Assembly: GCF_001723175.1 (NCBI RefSeq)
Contig: NC_064652.1
Span: forward strand, 930,001-994,000
DNA from: Penicillium oxalicum
Lineage: Eukaryota > Ascomycota > Eurotiomycetes > Eurotiales > Aspergillaceae
Reading direction: 5' to 3'
DNA: 64,000 bases
How positions within the stretch are numbered: the first letter of the stretch is position 1; every line of letters begins with the position of its first letter. The notes beneath the pieces were generated by a model that did no database searches, had not been told where the DNA came from, and was given only the letters and a program-made list of their open reading frames with translations. The position numbers were made by a program, and so were the translations under genes. This document shows, in pieces, positions 24,301 to 35,823 of this stretch.

Positions 24301-25393
24301 GAGGCTTGCGGCAAGCTTTGCGACTCAGCCGCCGGAGTCTTCGGCCTGGAGGGCGCTTCTGTGGGGGCAGGTGTGGATCGGTCATAGTGGCTTCTTGACG
24401 ACTCGGGCCGATTCCGGGTCGGCTCTGATTCTGGGCACATGTCAGCACAGTGTAGACGAAAATTGAACGAGATTGAAATTCTTTGGACTGTACCTTCTTC
24501 GACTAAGTCTCTGACGTTCGATCTTGACGACATCACCGAGATGGGTCTTTCGGCGCGAGACATGGAACGAACCGAGCTTGGAGGCTCCGAGTCGGTCAAC
24601 CCGATCCCTGAGAGGATGGCGTTCGCAATGGACTTCCGCACGCCCTGAGCTAGCAGCTGTTTCTGCAGGTCAGACTTGGCTCGTGCGGGAGCGTTCCTGT
24701 GACTCCAAGTTAGCGTGAATGGAAGACAAAGTCATGAATATCAAAATTTGCGTACCGGAATAGTTCGACAACCACTAATCTCGCCGTATCTCTTACGGCG
24801 CTATCTGCATCCTCCAGGCATAAGACTAACGAAGGCACGTACTGACGAAACAACAGTCCGTGGTGTTTGGTCATCTATGATAACTTTAGTCAGCGGCTTT
24901 GAGCGCTCAACTTAGACTTGACAGTCTGAGGACTCACGTTCGAGAGCCACAACATGCTCATTTCTCTGGCCCGGGAGTTTTTGCCGGTCAATGCAGTCTC
25001 CAGGACATAGTATTCGACGTCACTAGGCGCCACAGACCATAGCTCCGTGAAAATAGATGCTGCTTGCGATCGAATCCGCTCTTTGTGATCTCCCAGTCGT
25101 TCCAAAAGGACATGATAGAAGTTGCGCGCCTGGCTCACTATCCATTGTTGCTGGTCTTGAATTGTCAGACGCTTGAGAAAATGGCCGAGGGTCGAAAAGC
25201 CTGCTCCTAACACAGAGTAGTGCTGAGACGTCAACGCCAGGCGAAGGGTGTCGAAGATGATCGGAATAGCGCCTTCTGGAACATTCTTTTGCTTAATGTC
25301 CGATTTGATGGCCGTCAAATGGGCAACCTTGGCATCGATAGACACGTTCGGGTTTTTGAAGGCTGCCAAAAGTTCTGCAGCTTTTGCCTCCAT
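21366..25393 (-). CDS. stu1: Stu1, CLASP-family microtubule plus-end and spindle protein
   Basis: Exons 25393-24938, 24874-24756, 24696-24494 and 24430-21366 give 1280 residues. CLASP proteins bind tubulin through TOG/HEAT domains, promote microtubule rescue and stabilise the mitotic spindle. TOG-like HEAT repeats fill exons 1-2: DIKQKNVPEGAIPIIFDTL, then RSQAASIFTELWSVAP, then DADSAVRDTARLVVVELFR. A second TOG (CLASP_N) starts near DDTVRDMLPWFDGRE and runs through ADANPAVREAVRSTFWTF. A long basic Ser/Pro-rich linker, typical for lattice binding, follows, and a C-terminal helical domain ends LLNIKFGPERV. The 63-nt intron 3 is a multiple of three with no stop, so retention would keep the frame. 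I chose the ATG at 25393 because the family's conserved N-terminus starts there. Confidence 0.9.
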
Positions 25394-27208
25394 ACTGAAC
25401 GCCCGTACGAAGTATTTGATAGGTGTCAGGCAGGAAACATGGGAGCAACCAGCAGGCTGGGTGCGAGCGGACAAAGTCGATTCGGTCTGTATTGGTCACA
25501 GCAGATGTGGCGTCTGTCGTTCCGAGGGTCGGGCTTCTAGAGATTGATTAGCATCAAGCAGTATTATGTCCATGCACGCCGAGCACTGTGAGCGCACAAG
25601 CTTGCAACTTTGTGGTCAGTGCTTGCGCGCGCACGCCCGGGCTTCGGCAAGACCGAGGCGCAAGAATATGGCTAGGTAGTATAACCCAGCTTCCAGAGCT
25701 GCAAAATGGGTGCTGAACCCCCACGATAAGGACTTGGTGTAAGAACTGGGACTTACAATGGAAGATGCGACGGTCCTGGAGCAGGAAAGGAGGAACAAAG
25801 AGTGGGCGCAAATCGTGGAAGGTGGGATGTTGACGAAGGTTACGGAAACTCGGAGTCAAGGGGCGATAGGCGCGGATAAGCGCGAGCGGATCCACCTGAT
25901 ACGACAATCTTTCTTTCCAGGCGAGCAAGGTCGATAGATTGGAAGGGGGAGGCGGCAATTGATTCTCGTGGGAATGATGGCTTTGACACTGATGTAGATG
26001 TTGTGGGGTAGGATTTTAGTTTTCATCTGTGGACAAAGTCTACGCCCAAAATCCTATTGTTGGTCAACCGCGAATGAGCCTAACCCCCGCCTGACTTTCA
26101 ATGCCCGTTTGTTGACATTGTGGTCGCAAAGGGCAACCGAATACGGCGCTCTTTGCTAGGCACAACATCTGAAAGTAGAAACACAACAACCGCACACTGT
26201 CGGTCGGAACATCTTGAGCTTTGTCTGGCGTAAGCGGTAGTTCAGTCTCTATGGTTTCCATTAACTAGGTCACTCTAGCACCCCGTGAGCGGCCTATTCA
26301 TTGCCCGAATAATCGCGCGAGGGCTCTCTGGCGGATCTTGACCTGAAGAAATCGGATCTGCTCTCGGTAGACGTATGAATATACCTCGACGCGGGAACCC
26401 TTCTAACATACTGCTCGCCCATCTGCACATACCTCGAGTTTCATCTGTGTCAATGGCTTGTACATATCAATCAAGGAATACTAGTCCGTGTATAGTACCT
26501 ATTTGTGCTGTTCATAAGGTAGGTGAATAAATTGGGGTTTGGATTGTGTACGTAGGTGACCTAAAGTATTCCAGTAGTCTTCAATGACATCGATAGTAGA
26601 CTTCCTTGGTACCGGGCAATACATCCACCAGCAGAGCCCGTCGGATTCAAGCCCTGTTAAATCAATATATACCTATCGGCGCTGGTTCCAGAATGCATCC
26701 ATGTCGTCAAACTGTACCTATTCCAACCTATAATGGTTCGTCCAGTCCAAATTCAAAAATCGACAACATTTGGCGGAATCCGTAAGATTCCAATCCATTC
26801 TTCCATTTGAACGAATACTTACATTTCCACCACCAATCAAATTAACCGAATTTTCATGGCATTTTCACTCTTGAAAGTCAAATTATGCCCGGCTGAAACA
26901 ATGTTACTGAGTGATCGCCTGGCTATGCTGTAGCCCTTGACGGGTGATGATGCTCCAGACAAAAGGTCAATAGGTTCAAGAGTGGATTAGTGCATAGATC
27001 ACTCCCCCGCATTCGCCGCACGGCTCCTTTGGTGCTTACTCCTTCGATACAATGTCGGGATCAAGATCAGACAATAATCATAATTTTTCAACTTGGCATA
27101 ATCACCCTCAAAAGCCCAGCCTCGGACGAAACGGAGCAACCGATAACCGGCCGCACCTCTTGTACTTGACCAAGTCTCTTCAGGGTCTCGAATCCCACCA
27201 TTGCAGAT
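25394..27208. other. Intergenic between divergent stu1 and the BSP-like gene
   Basis: No gene, repeat or RNA was recognised. The 26.4-27.0 kb part is AT-rich without long frames. A 134-codon frame at 25554-25958 on the minus strand has no domain and was not accepted. The stretch should contain both promoters. Confidence 0.5.
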
Positions 27209-28186
27209 ATGACTGAGACAGCAACGCCGACCAGCTCGGACCGAGCGCCCACAGAGTCTGCAATTCCAAAAGCCATTTCAATACACAAGGGATCACAGAC
27301 ATCAGCGTATAGGGGACAAGGAGACCACCAACGAGGCTCAAATCAAAAGGCACATGTGGTTCAGCCAAAGTACCGCCTCCACGCTGAGGACCTTCGTCAT
27401 CCAGAATCAACAACCTTCTTCAACTATGTCCCGGACTTGACTGCGACCCTCGATACGGCACTTGAGAACATCATCAAATACCTCTATACGCCTCCCAAAA
27501 GTCCTTCGCCAGAGGAGACAGCAGCTTTACCGCGACGCAAACATCCGCACTTTGTCCCATCTATTCCTCCCACGCGCTCAGTGACTGTGTTTCTGCGGGA
27601 TTTTAGCGGCGTAGCCTATACAACGGGCACGGAGCTTGATAACGACCACAAAGAAATCCATCTTTCCTTGCCCTATATCAGTCATTGCAAGAACGGTGCG
27701 GCGAAGGCCGACCCGGTGCATGAGCTTGCTGGCGTGCTGACACACGAGCTCGTTCACTGCTACCAGCATACCTCGCCGCCGGATTCTGTGAAGAAGGGAA
27801 AACATGTCCCTGGTCCTCCCGGTGGCCTCATTGAGGGGATTGCTGATTTCGTTCGCCTCAAGGCTGGTCTATCTCCGCCCCATTGGACGCGACCAAACTG
27901 TTCATCGGCTCGAGAAGAGAAGTGGGATGCTGGTTACCAACATACGGCGTAGCGTGGTGCGTGGATAGAAGAAGAATGGGCAGGTGAAGGCGCAATCGGT
28001 ATGCTCAATGATCGACTGCTACGAGTCGGTTATGTCGGAGAGGAAGAAGGCCAGAACTGTGGTAGAGGGGAAAGTTTCTGGGAGGGTCTCTTCGGCGCCA
28101 GTGTGACCGACCTGTGGGGGAAATATGGGAAATGGCTTGATGACGGTCAGACGGCAAATTGCAGTGAGAAGGAGAAGGATGGGTAG
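27209..28186 (+). CDS. Basic-secretory-protein-like zinc metallopeptidase gene interrupted by an in-frame stop
   Basis: Translation from ATG 27209 gives 247 residues to TAG at 27950-27952. The same frame continues to 28186 with a family-like C-terminus (GAIGMLNDRLLRVGYVGEEE, then FWEGLFGASVTDLWGKYG). The first part is the BSP domain: HELVHCYQH is the HExxH zinc motif, with Glu as catalytic base, and GLIEGIADFVRL is the conserved downstream helix. The stop falls in the conserved GYQHTA-x-x-x-x-WIE block, so the C-terminal 77 codons are lost unless spliced around. A 51-nt intron (27933-27983, GTTACC...GGCAG) would remove the stop in frame but would also delete conserved residues. There is no signal peptide. 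Either a recent pseudogene, a truncated protein or an unusual intron. Confidence 0.65.
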
Positions 28187-28693
28187 AAAGAGAGAGCAGT
28201 CAAGTGGGTGATCACGGTTCGCAGTCGTTTCCAGGGAAGGTGAATTCAAGCTATGAGGAAGATAGTGGTCTAGAATTTGACTTGATTTTTAGAATACATT
28301 TGGGGCGGCCATCTTCGTACACCATAATTTGGGAATAAATGTCTCAGTACCACAGATCAATAGAGAGAAAAATCGCTGAAGAAGAGCGGGGGGAGGCGTA
28401 GCGGGATACATGAGATGATGAAGACCACAAGAGTTGAAAATGACAAACAGAGTGATGAAGGAGGTCCCGGCAAATAAGAAGACACCAGAAGAAACAGAGG
28501 AATCACAATTCCCATACTATACAATGTCCAGTCATGCAAAAGACAGGATGAAAATTTCTTTTCCCCATTTGCCTATTTCCCATGCAAACCCACAGCACCG
28601 AGAAAAGTCCGTGGTCCAAAAAAAATCAATCAAGTAGGAAAATATAAAAAGGGGGGGTATTCATCTGAAAAACTCCGTGATTCGGGGCATCTT
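28187..28693. other. Convergent 3' intergenic region
   Basis: This lies between the BSP-like gene and the stop of mL44. It is AT/purine-rich with A-runs near 28620. No gene is seen. Confidence 0.5.
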
Positions 28694-29911
28694 TCAAACG
28701 ATAACTTCGCCCAGATCGACGTAGACAGGTTTCCATGGAGCTGCCCCCTCTTCCTCCATGGAGCTTGGAACGCGAACATTGAGAGGACTGTAGAGATACC
28801 ACCCCTTCAGTGCAGCAAGAGCTGCGCGTTCCCGGGCCTCAATCAGACTGGCGCCAGCGCCCTCACCCAATTTGTCCTGACCGGAGAAAATGCCCACCAC
28901 AAAGACGGGGTGACGGCTCTTTCGGCCAGTCTCGCTGATGATTCTGGCCACAGGCGGCTCGAAGTTTTCGCGAGCGCAGAGGCGCGCCAGGTCGCGAGCT
29001 GGCTGGGAGAAGTTGAACAGCTGAGAAATGTTCAGGTGGCGAGACAGGAAGTGCTGCTCGAAGAAGCGCTTGGCAGCGGGACGTCCGGCATGGAGATAGA
29101 TAGCACCCATCACGGCACGGACAAAGGTGGCACTGGCGAGCTCAGCAGTGACCCCCTCTCCCGACGTGGCGGGTCCCTTGATAGCATCACCAAATTCGTC
29201 ATCATAGAAGATCTTCGAGGTGACGGTCATCCTCCATGCTTTCTGTGCCGCATATGGACGGGGCGTGCGGTTGTTATTGTTGTTTGTAAGGTTCAAGTCG
29301 CTACCGGGTGCGACTCGGCGGAACTGGAGTAGACCAGGGTCAACCTCTCCACCGGGCAAGGACGCGTGTTCCACACCCCATTCTCGAGCCATCGCTGCGA
29401 GCGTCTTGGGGCCAGCATAGGCGTACATGGCAGCAAAGATCACGGTCAGGGGGAGGCGAGGATAGGTGCAAAGGAGGTGCTCGGTGGTGTAGTAGGTGAG
29501 AAGGTCGTGACCGAGAGTGGCGAGCGATTCGTTGTTGAAATCGGGATTAGAGTCTGCAGACGCATCGACCAGGGCCCGCGCGAGAGTTTGGAGAGGAAGT
29601 CGTGAAGGAAGGTATAATCGTGCATGGAGAGCCGCGAGTTTAGCGGAGTTTAGGGCCGCATCAGCTGGGGGAGAAGGATACTTGAGCATATCCTTGCGTC
29701 TATGGGCACTTTTGACGTGCTTCATCATGCCGACATCCTCAAAGTCAACTTCTCCAATTGCTTCTCGAGAGCTAGCATCGGTCTGCAGAGGAGCGACAGT
29801 TGACTGGCATCGCGACCCAGAAAGAAGTGTGTGTTGACGCAGCCTACTAGCAGTGCGAGCCCGGGGCGAAAGGATCGTACTGCTCCATCGCTGGAGCTGC
29901 ACCCTCTTCAT
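28694..29911 (-). CDS. mrpl3: Mitochondrial large ribosomal subunit protein mL44 (Mrpl3)
   Basis: A single exon of 405 residues from the first ATG in frame (29911). The N-terminus is Arg/Ser/Thr-rich with almost no acids (MKRVQLQRWSSTILSPRAR), a mitochondrial targeting signal. An RNase III-like fold follows (residues about 80-300). The acidic catalytic signature of active RNase III is not evident, as expected for the structural mL44 paralogue. A degenerate double-stranded-RNA-binding domain with HPVFVVGIFSG and a terminal LGEG-GASLIEARERAALAAL segment is near 330-390. It works in the mitoribosome large subunit. It diverges from a small membrane protein gene over a 310-bp shared promoter. Confidence 0.88.
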   Translation of the reverse strand: MKRVQLQRWSSTILSPRARTASRLRQHTLLSGSRCQSTVAPLQTDASSREAIGEVDFEDVGMMKHVKSAHRRKDMLKYPSPPADAALNSAKLAALHARLYLPSRLPLQTLARALVDASADSNPDFNNESLATLGHDLLTYYTTEHLLCTYPRLPLTVIFAAMYAYAGPKTLAAMAREWGVEHASLPGGEVDPGLLQFRRVAPGSDLNLTNNNNNRTPRPYAAQKAWRMTVTSKIFYDDEFGDAIKGPATSGEGVTAELASATFVRAVMGAIYLHAGRPAAKRFFEQHFLSRHLNISQLFNFSQPARDLARLCARENFEPPVARIISETGRKSRHPVFVVGIFSGQDKLGEGAGASLIEARERAALAALKGWYLYSPLNVRVPSSMEEEGAAPWKPVYVDLGEVIV

Positions 29912-30221
29912 CTGAGCGGATGTGTGATATTTTGAGGACAAACGAGAGATGCGATAGACAAGCGGTCCACAATTCTCCAATGGGTCGGGGACTCAATAGA
30001 CGTGCGGCCGGGATTGACGGGGAGGAGAAAAGTGAAATTGTCTCCCAGGTCACGGGATCTCTGGGTCGTGTGAGCTGACACTAGACCTCTTTGGGCAGGC
30101 TGGCCTTGGCATTCGACCTCCAATTGACGGCCCTTTCGGCAGCAACCCGCTTTCCAGATTGAACTCAACACGCTTCTCTCTTCAACTCTTCAAACACCTT
30201 CTCAAGTGCATATCATACACA
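29912..30221. promoter_or_regulatory. Short bidirectional promoter, mL44 / small membrane protein
   Basis: 310 bp separate the two divergent start codons. No gene fits. Shared control of the two genes is plausible but not shown. Confidence 0.5.
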
Positions 30222-30623
30222 ATGGGTGGAGGTGGAAAGATTCCGTGAGTGCTGGATCTCTGAGACTTTCTGAGTGGTGGTCTAATCATGCCCCTGGTCT
30301 AGGTATCCCAAGGAAGTTTGGTCACCCGCCGGTGGTTGGTACGCCCAGCCAGGCAATTGGAAGGCCAACACTGCGATCATGGGTGCTTTCGTGATTGGTG
30401 TCGCTGCCGTCGCATTCAGCATCAGTGCCGACCGCGAGTACCGTGACCGGATGCCTGAGCCTGGCCGCTTCTTCCCTAGCCGATAGTACGTCTCCATACT
30501 AATTTCCCATGTCCCGCGCTCCTTCCTCGACTGACTGGCTCTCTCTCTCTCTCTCTTTCAAACAGCTGGAGCCGACAGATTCGCGAACACGAAAAGCAGC
30601 AGGCCGCGCAAAACTCCTCATGA
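30222..30623 (+). CDS. Small single-span membrane protein, conserved fungal type, probably mitochondrial
   Basis: Exons 30222-30244, 30303-30485 and 30566-30623 give 87 residues. Exon 1 codes only MGGGGKI plus two bases, so the gene is easy to miss. The last intron ends in a (CT)9 tract (30539-30556) and CAG. The product starts MGGGGKIPYPKEVWSP-GGWYAQP, has one hydrophobic helix (about 35-50: IMGAFVIGVAAVAFSI), then SADREYRDRMPEPGRFFPSRYWSRQI and a charged tail. Size, the single helix and the PGRFFPSR block resemble small accessory subunits of inner-membrane complexes such as complex I. The exact subunit is not recognised. Divergence from a mitoribosomal gene fits a mitochondrial role. Confidence 0.7.
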
Positions 30624-30768
30624 GGAGCAGGTCCACGAGCCGGAAAAGGACGAGGGGTGGCTTTGCGGCGTGACAGAGCAGTTTCCTTAATATGTTTCTT
30701 CTATCATTTCATCATTCTCTGTGGCTGTATGACAACGAAAAGGGCGTTTTTTTGACAGGGCCATCTGA

Positions 30769-32101
30769 TCAATTGATCATCCGGTGTCTCTGCGGAGACT
30801 CTTTGAATGTTTCATATAAGCGCTGCGTGTACAGGCGGATTCTTTCCGCGAATTCAGACTCATTCCACAATTCCTTTCTGCCAGGATCCACCACTGAGAT
30901 TCGGGGGACGCCAATCTGCTCAACCACGAAGCCTGCGGCAACTGTGGCACAAATGAGGGCCATGGGCATGTTTCGCCGTGTTCCCCAAGCCTCGAGGGTC
31001 TCTTGCCAAGCGGGAGCAGCTGATAGAACACGATCAATGACATTGAAAGGCTCCCGTCCTGTGCTGACCATACCTTGCGCCAATCCTCCCAGGAACGAAT
31101 TGCCCGCGCCGGTTGGATCGACAACAGCCGTGGCGCTAGAGAATTCTGGCTGATGATAGGCTGGTAGCCACAGCTTTTGCGCCCTGGAAAATGCGTAGCT
31201 TCCATCTCTCCCCGATCGTATTATCAGACATCCGTCCTGGTTGGGACCGATCCCAGCGGCCAAGATCCTATCCACAAGTCTTTGGCTTTCTTCACTCGCT
31301 GCGGACCATCCGCCTTGCTCAAACATCATTCCCAGTTCTTGATGATTGGGACTCACTACATCGACGACTCGAATGGCCGCGAGGAACTTCTCCTGCTCCT
31401 CGGGTGTGCAAAGATCCGGCACCGGCTCCCAGACGAAAATTGGCCGCGACATGGAATGATCAGCGGAGGAAGCCTTGCCTGCTTCGTAGAGTTCTCGTCG
31501 ACGTGTCACGATCTCGTCCACGATCGACACGCACCGAGATGGAGAGCACACCATATGGAACGTCTTTGACCAGACCTGTTTGTCTGACAGCATATGAGGT
31601 TCCAATCTCAGCTTCGGCGTCAGGTATTTGAAGTCTGGATCCCTTTTCGTTAGCTGTGACTGTGCCTCTGCACAAGATCACGCCTTGGACATACCCCGCT
31701 TCTCGTCTGGATGATATCCATTCCACGCACGGGTGGTCAGCCTACTGTGGTCCTCGCGGATCACACAGTCTGTGCCCCATGACTTGATGCTGGCGAGCGC
31801 CTCTGGAGGGAAATCAGATCCCACATCGACGATCCAACTGACAGACCGCGCATGCATAGGTCCTGCGACCATTCGAGCGCCAACGACAGCGAACGAGGCC
31901 GCGCCCCCCAGAACATTTTTGACAGCCGGTCTGGAGCTACCGAATTCAATATCGTCTGGTTTTAAGAGTTTTCGTTAGCCCGGATCGTCATAATGCGGAT
32001 ATTATCAGCCAAAAAAAAGGTGTCATACCAAGAAAAAACATTCCCAAGGTGCAAAAGTCGGGCGAGCCTGGTTGAGGCATCGTCGAATTTTGCTCTATCA
32101 T
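30769..32101 (-). CDS. mak32: PfkB-family carbohydrate kinase, MAK32-like
   Basis: Exons 32101-32029, 31955-31695 and 31634-30769 give 399 residues. The start used is the first of two in-frame ATGs (32101, 32080). The N-terminal half carries LGMFFLDDIEF and the Gly-rich LGGAASFAVVGAR block used for substrate binding. The C-terminal half has the PfkB signature DPTGAGNSFLGG near residue 280, whose Asp is the catalytic base and whose Gly turn forms the anion hole for ATP. The family phosphorylates sugars, nucleosides or related alcohols. The MAK32 subgroup has no settled substrate; in yeast it affects maintenance of a cytoplasmic dsRNA element. It diverges from CAP over 483 bp. Confidence 0.82.
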
Positions 32102-32584
32102 GATTGTCGAAATGCCTATATATAAATGCCTCTCAAAGTTAGTACAGATGATGGTTCAACAACATCAATTCCATGGACCTGACCAAATGCTGCAGCTGTT
32201 TCCGCTCACAATCTCACAATAGTGCCACCGATAGATGACCTTGAATCCTCTAATCAAAGTCCATCTTAAGTGTAATAAAAGCTGTAAATGCAATACCGGT
32301 AATACGCTTATCTGCGACGTCATTGGCAAGGTTCCCCACTATCGTACTGTATTGTTGCCAGCCCCGGAAGCTGCAACTTCAGGAGCTCCGACAAGGCGAC
32401 CACGTCTCATCTCTTCTCTCGAACGCGCGTGCGCATTCGTTGATCCTGGTCAAAGTGTTAACCTGGCAGCCTGCAAGCTAGCTCTCGAACAAGACTTTGC
32501 TCGTCTAGAAGTAGACGTGATATCTCGTGGGATTAAGCCCACTCCAACCCCCTTTTTCCCTTCCTCTGCAACGTGTTGACCAAC
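32102..32584. promoter_or_regulatory. Bidirectional promoter between the PfkB-kinase gene and srv2/CAP
   Basis: 483 bp between divergent starts. A short frame in it (from 32235) overlaps the CAP leader but has no domain. A pyrimidine-rich leader precedes the CAP ATG. Confidence 0.45.
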
Positions 32585-34437
32585 ATGGCGAGTGGCACCC
32601 ACATGCATAACTTCACCACCCTCATCAAGCGGTATGTGCAGCCTTGTGGATCTAACTATGGGCTGATGCGAGCTTCGCTTCTTTGTAACAGTGATGGCTC
32701 TGGTGTAATTCATTGCAATTGACACATGAGCAAACCAATGCTAACTATGGATTGTTGTTTACAGGCTCGAGGCGGCGACCTCACGCTTGGAGGATATGGC
32801 GATGAGCTTGGATGAATCCAACGCATCAAAAGGCACAGCTCCTCCGTCTGCGACTGCACCGGCCACCCCTGATCTTCCGAAGCCTGCACCACCACCACCT
32901 GCTCCGCCAGCAGCTCCCGCTGCGCCGCAGGTTCCTGCCCAAATCCAGGACTTCGACACATTGATTAAGGGAGACGTGCAGAACTTTGTGAACCTGGGTG
33001 AGAAGATTGGTGGCCTTGTGGCAGAGCAAGTGAGAATCACCTTCATGGTCCCTCCGCGAATTCAGCTGCGGCGTCAATCCTCATACTGATGCACGTGCGT
33101 CATAGTCGAAAGCCGTCCTGCAGGCCTTCCAGGCCGAGCGTACCTTCCTCTACGTCTCGACAAAAGCCAAAAAGCCCGATGTGCCGCCTCCGGAGCTGAT
33201 GACTGATTTGCACAAAGCGTCCGATAGTATTAACAACATCAAGGAGTCCAACCGCGCTTCACCCCTGTTCAATCACCTAAGCGCCGTTGCTGAGGGCATT
33301 GTTGCACTCGGTTGGTTCTTCGAAAGCAAACCAGCAGACTTCGTGTCTGAAATGATTGGCGGCATTGAATACTACGGTAACAAGGTGCTCAAGGAGTACA
33401 AGGAAAAGTATGAATGTCCGCGATACATTCCATGTGCACGCCAGAGTCTAACATTGTCCAGGGACCGAACGCACGTCGAGTATATTCAAGCCTACTATCA
33501 AAATTTCAAAGCCCTTTCCGCGTACCTCAAGAAACATTATCCCAAGGGCCTGACATGGAACACGGAGTCCGGCCTTAGTGCGCTGGATGCTCTGAAGGAA
33601 ATCAAGGGCGGATCTGCTTCAGCTGGCGGCGGTGCTCCTCCCCCACCGCCGCCACCACCTCCTCCTGTTCCCTCTGTTAATCTGCCAGGGGGTGCTCCTC
33701 CTCCCCCTCCCCCTGGCATTCCTCCTGCTCCGGCGCCGTCCGCCCCAGCGCCTGATATGACTGCTGTCTTTGATCAGCTGAATCAGGGTGAGCAGATCAC
33801 GTCTGGGCTCCGCAAAGTGGACAAGTCGCAGATGACCCACAAGAACCCCGGCTTGCGCGCAGGTTCAACAGTCTCGGAGATTTCTGGGTCCATTCGGGCC
33901 AAGTCGCCGGCACCAAGCAAGAGGCCCAAGCCCGAGAGCATGCGCTCTCGCAAGCCACCACGCAAGGACCTCGAGGGCACCAAGTGGTTGATCGAGAACT
34001 TTGAAGGGTCCGAGGAGATTATCGAGGTCTCCGCGCAGCAGAACCAGTCCATTCTCATCACTCGCTGCAACAAGTCCATCGTGAAGATTTCTGGCAAGGC
34101 CAACGCCATCGCTATTGACAACTGCACCGGTCTTTCGATCATTGTTGACTCTCTCGTCAGCAGCCTGGACGTCATTAAGTCGCCCAAGTTTGCCCTCCAG
34201 ATCGACGGTACTGTTCCAACTGTTCTTCTGGATCAGGTAGATGGCGCCACTGTCTATCTCGGTCAACAGAGTCTTGCAACGGAGATTTTCACCAGCAAGT
34301 GCAGTGCTGTCAACATCATGCTTCCCCCCAAGGAGGGTACCGACGATGACACTAAGGAGTGCCCCATTCCGGAGCAAATCAAGAGCTACATCAAGAATGG
34401 TGTGCTGGTTAACGAGATCGTTGAGCATGCTGGTTAA
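32585..34437 (+). CDS. srv2: Adenylyl cyclase-associated protein CAP/Srv2
   Basis: Exons 32585-32631, 32765-33029, 33106-33407 and 33462-34437 give 529 residues. The N-terminal RLE-type coiled coil (LEAATSRLEDMAMSL) binds cyclase. A Pro/Ala-rich spacer and the helical-folded domain (about 75-245) follow. Two polyproline runs near 260-305 should bind SH3 proteins or profilin. A WH2-like actin motif (LRKVDKSQMTHKNP) sits near 317-332. The C-terminal beta-helix CARP domain (from KWLIENFEGSEEIIEV) binds ADP-actin. CAP recycles cofilin-bound actin monomers and links Ras-cAMP signalling to the cytoskeleton. Intron 3 is only 54 nt, a multiple of three without a stop, so retention would insert 18 residues in the helical domain. 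Confidence 0.93.
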
Positions 34438-35823
34438 ACTTGGAGATGGTGTGTTTTTCCGTCTTTGGGAATCACGGGAACCAGACAGACACTTGTCACT
34501 GAAATTCTCGTGAAGCGTGTGTAATTGATAATACATTGAGTCTCTCTTGTTTGATCAATCTTCCATTGTACAACCAATTCCATCCATTCTCGCCGAACTT
34601 CACCAGCTGGCATGATCTAGCGAACGGGCATATCTCATCGGACCCAACGAAATATCCCCATTTCACTGTCTATCACCTCAAATCAATGGTGGCATGGATC
34701 CCCGGCCTTTGATTCAATCAAAGTGTCTATTACAAAAGATGACCCACCTATTCCCACAAAGAATCAACCACCCCTGTAGATACCGTACCCAAATGTGCCA
34801 GCTGATAATTTCCGAATCCGCTTCTACGTTTATTTCTTTCTTCATCTGCCTCTCGAGGTTTTCCTTAAGGTGATAAAAATTGTTTCCAGCATCCATGACT
34901 GGACTCGATAGGTAGGTTTGAATCGTTCTCAGGGGAAGAAGCTGCTCACAGGCTGGATTGACATGAATTCCATTTCCTAGACGGGAAATCGATATGTATT
35001 CGTGATAACAAGGTTCTGGCCCCGGGTCTTGCAGATGATAGTTATACGCTGCTTTCTCCCTGTTGGCTTACAGTCCGGATTACTTTGAGGGCCTGGAAAG
35101 TGTTTTATGTAGCTAGCTCCAGCCCAGGTGGGTGTCGATAAAATTCTCCTTTACTGGTAGGCTCGATAGATGCTGTCCATAACTTTCAAGTGCTTGAACA
35201 AAGTACTAAATGAAAGGTCACTAAGAAATGTTACCACTGAATATAGGGGTGTAGTGATAGACATGGAGAAGAATGTATTGAAGGATGAGATATACGCTTT
35301 CCAAGTAAAAGAATAAAAAAGACTGTGCGGGCCCACGGGGTATGTACCAAAAAAAAAGCCCATGCGCCTGCTCCTACACAACGTGGGTTAAGAAAACGTT
35401 GAAGAGAAAACAAAACAAGCAGCCAGCGTCACGGAAGAAAAAAAAAGGGAAGAAAAGGACGTGATGGCAAGGCTTGATACGCGCGAGCCTGAGCGAGCAT
35501 GTGTTATTGCAAGTCAGATGCCCATTGTGAGACTTGATAGCTTCTTTCGCCTATATTAGTTGGCTGCAGTCAAAACAAACGCTGCGAATCAGCTCTTGTT
35601 CTCCGTTCCGGAGATATGCTATAGACTAGGCTGAGTGTTTGCCCAGGTAACTTGACCTTCCGAGTGTGTCAAAGAGCATGACGGTCCTTACTGAGAAGCA
35701 GCAGAGATCGTGTGCGTAACCTGATCGAGCGAGATGTCTGACGAGCTGCCTGCAGCGAATGGGAGGGACCAGATCACCTGGATCCGGAGTCGTCTCGCTA
35801 TCATCGAGGATATGCATTTGACC
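34438..35823. other. Convergent 3' intergenic region, 1.4 kb
   Basis: This lies between the stops of CAP and the Atos-domain gene. Only short frames without domains occur. It is AT-rich with A-runs near 35345 and 35440. No RNA gene was recognised. Confidence 0.5.
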
